Shown here: positions 34,701 through 44,698 of the stretch, piece after piece
Position numbering within the stretch: the stretch's first letter is position 1
Layout of the letters: each line of letters starts with the position of its first letter
Assembly: GCF_003073045.1 (NCBI RefSeq)
Contig: NC_037598.1
Coordinates: forward strand, 25,047,822-25,111,821
DNA from: Pomacea canaliculata
Taxonomy: Eukaryota; Mollusca; Gastropoda; Architaenioglossa; Ampullariidae
Direction: 5' to 3'
Length of the DNA stretch: 64,000 nt
Program-made: the position numbers and the translations under genes
The notes under the pieces: model-generated
Database searches by the model: none
Told to the model about the DNA's origin: nothing
Seen by the model: only the letters and a program-made list of their open reading frames with translations

Positions 34701-37700
34701 GCAATCCCTCTCTCTCAGATTTAGTTTCCATTTTTTGAATGCAAGAAAAGCGATCCTGTTATTTAGAAACGGAGAGTGGTTCATGTCGGCACGAGTGTCG
34801 GTGGCGCTTGACGTCTGTCAGACACACAACGGCTCTCGAGCATCACGTGGTGCTGGGCTTCCAGTGGTCCTCTCCCGCTGGAGATGGCAGCGGGATTGAA
34901 GTTGAAGGGTCAGGGGTCATTCCCATCTTTCGCGAGCTTTCGCGACAATCGTTAGTTGATGACAGCAGTGATAATAACTGCCAGTCCAATCTTGCGATTT
35001 TTATTTTCTTTGAAACATCGTTGAGGTTTTGAATCGACGTCCGAGTAATAATTAAACCAGTCGTCGATAATGCTGTTTATGAAGCCCTGGTTTCCGCCAG
35101 ATGGCGCCCATTGCTCTCCTGTTGTCTTTCAGGTCCAAACACTGAGCTTCGTGGCAGCACGAACCGAGAAAGCCAGACTGATGCTCTGTCTCCAAGGAAA
35201 CGCTGGTCCGGCTACAGACAAGTGAGATTTGGTCAGTGTAACATGTTCACTCGGAGTAAAGATTTCCGTAGGCCTGCTGCTGTGTGAGGATTGACAGTCA
35301 TGACACTAGACTAGAGGTACATTGTGTTCCAGGGATACTGTACTCCGCTCACTACCTACATCTCTATCAAACTCTTGTAACAGCGGCCTGAGGTCGTATG
35401 CAATACCCTCTGGATTATACTTAACCCTTGGTTAGAGTTACCTCTACTTCATGAGTTCAGCCACCAAGGCCCACAATAAAATGTAAATATCCTCGTTTCA
35501 ATCATTCACGAAAATCCCTCCATCAGTTGGTCACAAAAATATAGTGAATTAGAAATTGATGTTAAATAATGGTCAAACGGAGCTCAACAAGAACAACGAG
35601 GTGGTGAGGATTGCTGCTGATTGAAATAAATTACACTGTGTTGATGTTTACACCAAGACAACCTCTTGTGTGCAATCCTAAGTTTGACACGAGACAAAAC
35701 ATCTTCTCGAACAGTTTGTCAAATACTCATTATTCCTCATTACCTTTGATCAGACGAGGAAAGAGCTATTACTCCACAGAACGAGCTCAGATATCTCAAG
35801 GAGTTTTTCTACATTTGCTAAAAATGACAGTTTGCAAGACAAAGCGAGTGTGTCCAATCAGTGAGGACATTTTCATTCGTCTGATTGCTCTTCGTCTATG
35901 ACTGTGAACACTTGCATCCTTGTCCCCGTTAGATTTTTAGTTTAGTTTTTGTTTACTTTTAGTAAATAATCTGCCATCACCTCTGTACTTATTAAATCTG
36001 TTTTCATGTACTTTAAGAAATTTTAAAGGTTTTGAAGTTATTACCATAATATGCTGATTTAGCAATTCCAGACATCATTGACTTAAGCGGAAGTCAACTT
36101 CACAAAAACTATTCTTAGTAACACTCATGGCTACCGCCTGCTAATCGGTTTGTACAGAGCGGAAACCAGTCCAGAATTGTGAAATCTTCGATTGTGGACA
36201 ACACTTTGCATCCATTGTCCATGTCTCTGTTCTGTAAATATTTCGTTTAACTCTTTGACCTGCCTGCCACGTGAGGAAATACCCTCAGAAACTCATTTAT
36301 TTATTCTTTTATATGTATCGTGACAAATCAGATACAAACAACCCAAGTAGAACTGGTCATTACTGCCGTTGCCTCCCTTTGTCGTTAGTCAGGAAGCTAA
36401 ACAGCAACTTAATCTCTCGGCGCTGAAAGCCTTCACAAAGAGAGAAATTCCTGCTTTCAGTCTAAAAATTGCATGGAAGGGAAATGGAGAACAGGCTTGT
36501 GAGGACAGGGTCAAACATTTTAGCAGAGTTAACTGTCGACGGTCGCGTGACCATTGTTAATGAACGGCGCAGAGCGAGGCTGCATTAACAAACATGGCGA
36601 CCGGATATTGTCGCCGAGCGCCTGTCGAGCTTTTTGCACAACAAACAGCAAAGGCCGATAATGTCAATGGATTTCATGACGTCGTGATGTTCACTGTGTT
36701 TACCTCCCTCGCTGATGCCTCGGACAGTATTCAGCACAGACAAGCTGACAGGCGCAGAAACGAGAAACAAAGAGAACGGTAAGAAAGGGTAGAAGAGAGA
36801 AAAGAAAGAATTTATAAAGACGGAGGGAAAGAAAAAAACAAGAGGAAAGAAAAATATAAATAAAAGAAGGATGAAAGAATAAGGAAAGAAAGAACAGAAA
36901 ATAATGAAAAGGCGGACAGAAAAGGCACTTTCAGCGTTTCTTTTCTAAAGTTGTGAAATTTTTTCCTGTTTTATTCATTTGAAATAATGTATGTCGTTGT
37001 TGAAATGTAGGAGAAAAACGATATATTTAGGTAAAGATAAACACTTGCCGAGTACTCTTTGTTAACTGTATTACACTTTGTATCGTTCTTTTAGAGAATC
37101 CTTCAATGTTCCACAATGAGAGACAAATGATTTCTAACTTTCTTTAGCTCTAAATCCACTGCATTTTATATCTCCTCTGTTCCAAGATCCTTCGGATGTG
37201 TTCTTAGAAGTAAGCTGCGCTCCTTCTATGATCTTTATCCTCTCAAGGTATAAAATGAGGATTTTATTTTTCACAGAGTTTTCTCACGGCTTCTCATATT
37301 TCTTTACCCTGAAAAATAACATAGTTTCACTGGTATAGAACAAGACCAGTGAACTACTAATGAAAAAAAGAGTAAACAACTCGCTTAAAGATTGTTTTTG
37401 CTAATTTCCGAATATTCTTTACATTTAGTTCGGTAAGAGCTTTATCTGCCGTCGAGAACAAACTTTAAAAGTAGAATGTCAGAAAAAAATTCATCAGAAT
37501 TCGCCAAAACTAAATGTGCTGGTCGTCATTAATCCTAAAAAAAGAAAAACAAATATTTCCGTTGGAGTTGTTGGGCCTTTCAAGGACTTCCCCTGTGTGA
37601 GCTCTCGTGAGATGCAGGAAATGAAGCTCACCCAAGCAAACATCTACAGCCGATAATTTCCTCTCTCTCCTCCTTATGACTTACTTCTGGCGGCTGAGTG

Positions 37701-40700
37701 CTGAGGGACGACTTGTTGCCACCTTTTCCACAACCATTTTCGTCGCTTCGCTCTTTTTTCTTTCTAAGCATATTTTTTTATCTTTCTTACTTTTTTCTTG
37801 TCTTCTTTCCTTTTGCCTGGTTTTTTATCCTTTTCCATTTGTATGCAATCGGAATGTGGAGACGTTTACAACACAAATAACTTTAGAACATTCTTCACGA
37901 TAATAAAGTGAACCAGGACTTTGCTTTTACGAGAAAAAAGTTTTGTTTGTCGTACCATCATTAATCGCATTTGAAGGAAACAAAAACTTATTACAGTTAT
38001 AGAGCGACATCGAGGCTGCTCTCGTTAATTTTATGTAAAAATCTTTTACACACTTCTAGCTTAGTAACGGCTTTCTCTGGATAGTTGCTGCTTTTTAATT
38101 AGTTTCTACATGTGTGTTTCTCAACCTGCACTGCCAGTCTTCAATGTTTGTTTGTTTGTTTGTTTGTTTGTTTGTTTGTTTGTTTGTTTGTTTGTTTGTT
38201 TGTTTGTTTGTTTGGCCACTTTGCCATGACGTCCCCCACACAAGAGTTTTGTGTGATAATGTATGGATCCTAAAAGCTGTTATCTGTGCGGAAGATGAGA
38301 TGCAAACTCTAAGGAATGGAGGCACCAGAGCGTTTGAGAAGCATGGAGAGGTTCAGATGCTGTAGGGCAGGACCCCCAGGGACCATTGACAAAATTTTCA
38401 AAGACTAATCCCAGTAATCGCTCCTCACAATAGCAGGCGATGGCGCTCACGTTTAATGTGAAAGGAAAAAAAATTGTCTAAGGTCCTGATCGAAAATCTG
38501 AGCTCCTGCAAGTGAGCATGGAATATTCTCATTCAGACTCAGTGGATGCCAAGGATGGAGTAGAACTAGAGGCGAGCATCACAGATGGCAGGAACATCGT
38601 CGCGGGGTAAAAACACAGAGTACAAAAAGGGAGTAAACGAGCAAGTCACGCAGTGGATGCACCAGTTGTTGTTGTTGCTGTTGTTGTTGTTGTTGTTGTT
38701 GTTCCCTTATCACTACAAATGTCCAGCTAAGCACAGTGCTATGGCAGCCATGGACACTGGAAGCTCTGTCTAGGGGTCAAGACGTGTGTAAAGACACCCC
38801 ATACCCCCTTCCATCATCCCTCATCCCCACCCAGTAGATGAGGTCAAGCAATCAACCTCACAAAGTTCTAAAGGGACAGACCGTTAACCTGTTAATCAGG
38901 TGGACACAGATCGATGTGCTCTGTCAACAGACTCCATCCGGGCTCTTTGTGGACTCAAGTAATCAAAGGTATTTGTGCGAGACCCGCAGTGGACGAGGAC
39001 TAGACCTTTCACACAACACAACTGTTTATTTTTGTCAACATATTCATGGATTCAAACTCAGAAATAAATTTATTTATAATTTGTTTTAAATTACTTGCAC
39101 GTGCTTTGTGGTGTTAATGATCCCCCACGACAACATCCAGGTACAAATTAAGTGGACATCCTCTCTCCTGGTCCGCGCATGGCACGACACACAGCAGATT
39201 GCGTCCCCTTAAATAAAGAGTCATTTCCGGTGATGATGAAGGACTCTTTTCACGCATCGTCAACTGACAACCGCCGTGTTTGTTCAGCAGAACTGAGTCT
39301 GCTTATCAAGCAAAGCCGCGGTCGAAGTTAATGGACTTAATGTCATCCAGTCCTCGACACCGACTTCCTTTTATTTGACACCATCATCATCAGGATTATC
39401 ATCGTAATCCTCCTGACCATCAAATTTCTGGCTCGCGTCTCCCGACAATATACAATTCTGAACCTTGAGACCTTGATGTCTGGAAGATACAACTTTTATT
39501 ACATATTTTGTTTTGTGTTTCCTAAAGACAGCCTTTACCAAGCGTGATATCAAGGAATAAACCTTTTTCTTTTCGTTCCTTTCTCTTCTCTCGATTTTTT
39601 TAACCTTTAAAAAATAAATTTGTTGATGCCTTTCCTCGTTTGACATATCTCGAAATTCATGATACATTTTACATTATCTTCCATCTTAAAGAAGGGCACG
39701 TAAATTAATTTATCTATTGTTTCGCATATCCTTTTATATACTTGTATCTCAAATCTACCCGGTCTCTAACATGAACTTGAGGTCAAAGTTCTATCGGGAA
39801 AATACAACATACTCTTGAATATTCTTAATTTATCATATATAAATTCTGATTTTTATATTAATTTTCTGGGAACACTGCCCTTGGATAAACTTAAATTCGT
39901 ACGTCGGTGGCCTAGTATAAAATTAAATACTGACATATTTCCAAAAATGTAGATAAGACTTCTGATGTATAAAGGGTGTGTGAGACACAGTGTTAGTCTC
40001 TCGCGTTCATGACATTAGTGTTTGGCTGAACCCAGTCACTGGCAGAAAAAAGTTTTGAACTTGGTGACCTGAAACATTTCCCAAATATATTTCAAGTCCA
40101 CCTTTGAGTTTCACCTGACCTTTGCTTTGCAGTGACCCGAGGCTGCCGAAGCCTGACTCCACTTCATCACATGACCAGCTTCTGTTCGAGGTCGGTGCGA
40201 GTGAACGACAGCCTCCTTCTGGACCTGACTGAGGAGCTGTCACCTGACCGGATGTCAGTAGGTCACCTGTCATGCGTGGTGACAGTCGAGTCGCAGCTGG
40301 GTGTTCGTCTGTCTGTACACGTGCTGCAACTGGCCATCAGCGACAAGCTGGACACACCGGACAGGTGAGGAGGAGTCTCGATCTCGCAACGAAGTGATGC
40401 TTGGCAGGTCAAAGGTCAAGTTCCGGTTTCACTCACGACTGGGTCAAGCGCAGTCCGAGAGACTATTTGTAGCAATAATAATAGAATATGGAGTAAGGAC
40501 TGGGGAGTGATTTCCCAGTGGATTTCCAAGACGAGTTGAACATGAAATATTACAGACAAACCGACAGTCAGCGATACAAGAAATATGAATGTGAACAGAT
40601 GAATGTGGCTTGTTGATTTTTGAAAGGAAGAGTGCTTCCCCCTAAAGGCGGCTCCACAATGTCGCTCTGGTTGGTGTGGATGTTTGCGTGTGTGAGCATA

Positions 40701-41951
40701 GCAGCTGTATGTGCTTTGTATGTGTGTAGGGGGGAGGTATGTTTACAAACGGGATTGTGTGTGTCTGTCTGTATATTTTGTGAATTCTTATGTCTTTGTG
40801 CATGCAGAAGAGAGAGAGGCAAGAAAATGAGAAAGTGAAGGGTGTAGCTGAGGAGACAAAAAAACAAAGAAAATCTTAAAATTTACTTCGAACTACTCGA
40901 AGTTGTTGGCTGCATGATGAGGGTCGAGCAGTAAAGGTAGAGTGAAAGACTGACTGCGAAATCTGCAAACTCAAATTCTGCACACACACCATCTCCATCA
41001 TCTCCACATATCCACATCTCCACCATCTCCACATCTCCACCATCTCCACCATCTCCACCATCTCACACCAGGATATCGTCCATCTTTGCAGGCTCCATAT
41101 CTACAGCCTCTCCCCATCCGGGGTGGAGACTCGAATAACGCCCTCTACTGGCCTGTACGGAGTACTGGAGCGACCTTTCCTGATCTACAACACCGCTGGC
41201 GTCATAGTGCCTGACTTCCGGTCCGCTGGGTCACGCATGCGCCTTGATTACCAAGGAAAGCCGACTGTCATTTATCGTGGCTTCCGGCTACTCATCACAG
41301 CTTTTCATGGTAGATGTTTTTTAAAACTTTCTTTCCTTATTTTATAAATGTCGACATTATTTCAGAAGATGTGTGCCTGGGTTTCGTTTCTTCGTTTAGA
41401 TGTTTAACCACAGCGCACGATTCTGGCCGTTCTGAGCTTTCTGAGGGTGAAGTGGTCGTAAACCTTCTTCTTCATCATGTCTTTTTACAAAACTAGAGCC
41501 AGATGGTCTCGGAGGATGCGAGGAAGGAAACATGCTGTGTCCATACGCCGCCATGTGCATTTCCACGCGCGTGCGCTGTGACGCTTTACCGAACTGCGGA
41601 CAGAATGACTTCGAGGACGAGCGAAGCTGCGAGAAGGAGGACATCGTCACGAACTTACTGGAAGAATGTGAGTTTTCGTTTTGTTTCTCATTTTTGAGTG
41701 TGGATTATTTCACAAGCCATTCAAGCTCCTGTCATCCTTTTCTTGTCAGAAAGTTCCTGTCATCCTGTCCTTCTTACACTGCTCCTGTCATCCTGCTTTG
41801 TTTTTTTGTATTTGTTTGTTTGTTTTGTCATCCTGTCGCTGCAGGACAATGTATTCGAAAGATGATGGCATACTTTAGACGTGTCTGTGAATATAGTCCC
41901 TGGAACTTTCGTGACTAGCTCCTCAGCATCCTTATTCATCCTGTGCACACA

Positions 41952-41986
<35 letters not shown>

Positions 41987-44698
41987 GCTAATGTCTTCGT
42001 GTTTTTGATTGGTCATCAGACTCTTTAAGAACGGCACTCATCGCTGGAGTGACCGGAAGTCTGGTCTTCTTGCTGTGTGCACTTCTAGTGGGCTTTGTTC
42101 TTTTCAAGTTAAATAGACACAGGTGAGGAAATAAATACACTGGTCCTAAAAGATTTTCTCTCTCTCTCGCCTCTTCTTCCACCTGTGTGTGAGTAAAACT
42201 TTGTTTTTAAAGTTCAAATTTTATTTTGTTGTTATTTTGTCACATATGTCCAAGATATTTCATGGATTGACACGCATTCTCTTCTAAACTATTTTCAACT
42301 CATTAATAAAATTATTATTAAAATAATTGCTGAAAAACACATAACAGTGTTCAAGTCTATGTAAAAGTAAATAAAGCAATCATCAATGAGCATATCATAG
42401 ATTTTCTTTGTTTCTAAACAAAAACCCCGTTCTAATGATTTGATTTTTTTTTTCAATTTCTTTTACGTTTTCCTTTGATTTTGTTTTTATTTGTAAAGAT
42501 ACGGTTGCCGGAATCGTGCAGTACAATACACAGCCAGCACTGAAGACACTTGCATCTTCCAGAACGAGGCTGACTTGACCGGCTTACGAAGGCCACCCAC
42601 CTACGAAACGATCGTGACCCCGCCCACTAACCTATCAGACCCCCCTCCAGCTTACAGCAGCATTGCAGGTGAGAAAAAAAAATGTGATTATTCTTCTTTT
42701 TTATTTTATTCAATCAGTATTTTGACACTCTTCCAGATGCAGGGATTCCATCATGTCTACAACATTTTTCTCTTCCTACTTCTAACATTTTTTTGGTTTG
42801 TTTGTTAATTTTTTTCTTATGATTTCCTTTATTTAATTCCTCACTTCTTTCTTTCGCTTCGTCGTTTTCTATTTATTCCTTCTTTCTTTTTTTATCTTTC
42901 TTTCTTCTGATTGACGTATCAAAGGCACTCTACGCTTCAACCAAGCTGGTCTCGAACCCTCCTGACAGCCCAATTTTCTCCACGGCATATGCTCCATCCA
43001 TTAACACCGCATCGCCCCCAGCTTTCAGCCTTTGTCGGCTCGTCTGCAGCAGGACAGGGTCAAGTGGGGTCAAACCTCAGCCGCTCTCTCCCAAGATTAC
43101 AATTAGGCTGAGAAGAGACACAGCTCAGCGGGTAGTTCCGGGACTGGACACCAGGCACAGGCACTGTGGAATAGAAACAAAAAATAGAGTGTCGATACAA
43201 ATCGGGGATGGAGGAGAGAGTCGAGAGTGCGCTTCATCTGTTGGCGAGGGAATGTAACACTCCTTTGAGCTTAGTGAACATTGTATAAACTCTCCTTGCG
43301 GTGAATAAAATACTGTATTTTTTCATAAAAAGATTAGATAGCAAGAGGTGAGAGACATCAATAAATTACACTCACACTCGTGCTGGTCAGCCTTCCCTAC
43401 TGACGGCACGCGATGCCCTCTGTGATAATCTCTGTGATAATGAACAATGTGATTATCATGAACGGAAAATTCTAGAACGATATAGAGTGTCTGAAGGCAG
43501 TCTAAGCCCCAGCTAGAAAAAAATTTCTCTCACTTATAGGAGAACATATACGGCCTTCAAAAGCAGTCGTCATCGTCATCATCATCATCATCATCAGTTC
43601 CTTGGTCAAGAATGGTCTTAAGAGCTTCTGCCATCATTATCAGAACCCTCACCAACATTCTCGGTCATATGTCCTTCTCTAGGATCGCTTTTTAGGAAAG
43701 TCTAGTCAAATCGTTGACCCTGTCTTTTCTTCCTTTTTTCGCAAGTTTTTTTTTTATCGCTGTACTGTTCCTTTCTCAATCATTTTTGCAAGTCCTGATA
43801 TCTCAAGATGACCCCACACTTCTTCAGCCTTCGTCTTCTCACTGTCAGGATGAAGTCGTCACAGTTATTTTCTGTTATCTTTCGTACTTCGTCCTAGGTT
43901 AATTTGAAAATAATTATATTTGAGATTTAAATGTATTCTACATAGTCATTTTCATTTGTGTCGGATGTGAGTATTGTGCGTGCTGATCTGCTTTCAGCAG
44001 CTGTCCACGTGCACAGAGGACTCGACTGCAGTGAAGAGGAGTCTGTCAAGTTGGTGGCCAGAGGCCCGCAGTTTCAGCAGCAAGCTCCTCACGTGCTGTT
44101 CACGCGCAAACATCAGTCCACGCCCATGCAAGGTGAACTTCGTGAAACCGGAAATCACCGAGCAGACTCTGATGACGAAGTGCGCATGCACGGCACCTGG
44201 CCCTCCGACACCGACGAGGAAGAAGAAGTCAAGGCTCGTCGCAAAAGAAAGGGCGGTAAATCCAAGAATAAATCTGGGGCCAAGTGTCCGGTTGTCTCCC
44301 AACGGAAAGGAAATGGTCGACGCAAGACAGACTCGACGAAAGCCGAGGACATCGTTGTGCGCAGTCACGTGACAGCTACTGGATCGCTGAGCGCACGTCA
44401 CGGCTGTCGGTCAGCTGCTGCGGACTACGTCCCACGTGGCGAGTGTCAGTGCGCATGCCCAAGCTGCGGCAGTGACAGCACTAGCGCCAGTGAGCGGCAA
44501 GGGGAAATAACCAGCGAGACGGAGAGCCAGTGCGCGGGGCAGGACGACAACAGTCGGACTGAGTCACATTCACGAAGCGTGTCGCCGGCATCCGTGCATT
44601 CCACTTCAGGTCCATTAAAAAACGCAGAAAATGTTGGTTACAACCAAAACCGTCCAGACTTCGTCGAAATGTCTAAAAACAATGACGAGATGGTGTGA
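26289..44698 (+). CDS. CUB and LDL-receptor class A domain transmembrane protein with PPxY tail
   Basis: Eight exons join without a frame break: 26289-26367, 35133-35231, 40133-40364, 41092-41309, 41497-41667, 42020-42122, 42499-42668 and 43998-44698 (intron phases 1,1,2,1,1,2,1), giving about 590 residues. In order: signal peptide (1 to about 27), linker, CUB-like domain (about 62-209), LDLa module (about 212-255), transmembrane helix (about 270-292), cytoplasmic tail (293-590) with PPTY (333-336) and PPAY (350-353) and later acidic, Lys/Arg-rich and Ser-rich stretches. CUB and LDLa modules bind proteins or lipoproteins outside the cell; PPxY motifs recruit WW domains of NEDD4-type ubiquitin ligases. 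It recalls NETO and LDLRAD proteins but matches neither arrangement exactly (NETO has two CUBs). The two long introns make the first joins the least certain part. Confidence 0.75.
27294..27460 (+). repeat. GT-rich imperfect microsatellite
   Basis: Alternating TGTGTGTG, TGCGTG and TGTCCATG blocks. Long open frames here on both strands are artefacts of the repeat. Confidence 0.9.
27811..27870 (+). repeat. 20-bp tandem repeat, three copies
   Basis: Units are TATATCACGGGTAACAGCTG, TATATGGTGGGTAGCAGCTG and TATATCACGGGTAGCAGCTG. A second short repeat (AGTTGTATCTGTGTGT, three copies) follows at about 27910-27970. Confidence 0.9.
31501..31757. repeat. GCCGACCCCACT triplication and (TTG)n microsatellite
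   Basis: ACCCCACTGCCG is repeated three times at about 31502-31543, and about thirteen TTG units occupy 31718-31757. Confidence 0.9.
33520..34100. promoter_or_regulatory. CpG-rich island with TCGCGAGA motifs
   Basis: CpG is dense here compared with flanking AT-rich DNA. CATGGCGGCC near 33532 resembles a YY1 site. At about 34010-34045, ATATCGCGAGATG and ATATCGCGAGACT repeat a TCTCGCGA-type element, known in bidirectional and TATA-less promoters. It could be an internal promoter of the CUB/LDLa gene or of an unseen noncoding transcript. Confidence 0.4.
35133..35231 (+). CDS. CUB/LDLa gene exon 2 (linker)
   Basis: The acceptor is TCTTTCAG at 35125-35132. It encodes [19 protein letters not shown] and [13 protein letters not shown]. 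The donor GTCAGT at 35232 gives phase 1, matching exon 3; a stronger-looking donor GTGAGA at 35222 would shift the frame. PRKR resembles a furin-type cleavage site. Confidence 0.65.
36594..36779 (+). CDS. Possible unlinked first exon
   Basis: ATG in context AACATGG opens a frame [20 protein letters not shown]... that stays open to a good donor-like CG|GTAAGA at 36780. The surroundings are CpG-rich. Phase 2 does not fit the next exon of the host gene, so if real it starts another transcript. Weak evidence. Confidence 0.2.
38142..38213 (+). repeat. (TTTG)n microsatellite
   Basis: About eighteen perfect TTTG units. Confidence 0.95.
40133..41309 (+). CDS. CUB-like domain (exons 3 and 4)
   Basis: Exons 40133-40364 (acceptor TTTGCAG, donor GTGAGG) and 41092-41309 (acceptor TTTGCAG, donor GTAGAT) join in phase 2. 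CUB-like features are an early Cys region, [20 protein letters not shown], then RLHIYSL, a [11 protein letters not shown] strand and the closing GFRLLITAF, typical of the last CUB strand. The usual four cysteines are not all in standard places, so it is a divergent CUB. Confidence 0.75.
40984..41066 (+). repeat. CCATCTCCA tandem repeat next to an acceptor
   Basis: Repeats of ATCTCCACC/ATCTCCACAT run to within 25 bases of exon 41092 and may serve as its pyrimidine-rich tract. Confidence 0.85.
41497..41667 (+). CDS. LDL-receptor class A domain exon
   Basis: The acceptor is ACTAG at 41492-41496 and the donor GTGAGT at 41668, phase 1-1. The peptide [12 protein letters not shown].....[15 protein letters not shown] has six cysteines. 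The C-terminal D-x4-C-x3-D-x2-D-E cluster matches the calcium cage of an LDLa module. Confidence 0.88.
41953..41987 (+). repeat. (CTGT)n microsatellite
   Basis: About eight CTGT units just before the transmembrane exon. Confidence 0.9.
42020..42122 (+). CDS. Transmembrane-helix exon
   Basis: The acceptor is CATCAG at 42014-42019 and the donor GTGAGG at 42123. It encodes a helix of about 22 residues ([20 protein letters not shown] and following) ending in the stop-transfer sequence FKLNRHR, giving type I topology. Confidence 0.85.
42499..42668 (+). CDS. Juxtamembrane exon with two PPxY motifs
   Basis: The acceptor is TGTAAAG at 42492-42498 and the donor GTGAGA at 42669. It contains RRPPTYETI and DPPPAYSSI, two WW-domain ligands 17 residues apart. 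Tandem PPxY motifs are typical of membrane proteins ubiquitinated by NEDD4-family ligases; this role is inferred. Confidence 0.82.
42969..43111 (+). CDS. Candidate alternative last exon
   Basis: The acceptor CTGACAG at 42962-42968 accepts phase 1 from exon 42499-42668 and encodes about 47 residues ([17 protein letters not shown]...) before a TGA. AATAAA follows at 43304-43309. This would give a short-tailed isoform. The acceptor lacks a strong pyrimidine tract. Confidence 0.35.
43304..43309 (+). terminator. Possible poly(A) signal of the short isoform
   Basis: AATAAA about 195 bases after the stop of the alternative last exon, with a T-rich stretch soon after. Confidence 0.35.
43998..44698 (+). 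CDS. Final exon: long charged cytoplasmic tail
   Basis: The acceptor is GCTTTCAG at 43990-43997; phase 1 matches exon 42499-42668, giving ...[12 protein letters not shown]. About 232 residues include an acidic DTDEEEEV stretch, a basic [16 protein letters not shown] segment resembling a nuclear localisation signal, CQCACPSC and a Ser-rich end, stopping at TGA 44696-44698. High GC and an uninterrupted 233-codon frame support it. Confidence 0.75.

Larger units (their letters stand above)
26368..35132. other. Intron 1, 8.8 kb
   Basis: It contains GT-rich microsatellites (26506-26584, 27294-27460), a 20-bp tandem repeat (27811-27870), GCCGACCCCACT and TTG repeats (31501-31757), a polypyrimidine stretch (33000-33170) and a CpG island-like segment with TCGCGAGA motifs (33520-34100). 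I see no convincing exon. Confidence 0.5.
35232..40132. other. Intron 2, 4.9 kb
   Basis: It contains (TTTG)n at 38142-38213, (TTG)n at 38667-38702 and a CpG-rich ATG-bearing stretch at 36560-36785. No exon of this gene is evident. Confidence 0.5.

Noticed and set aside
43994..44401. 135-codon minus-strand frame
   Set aside because: Antisense shadow of the final exon of the CUB/LDLa gene, which has a matching acceptor and phase.
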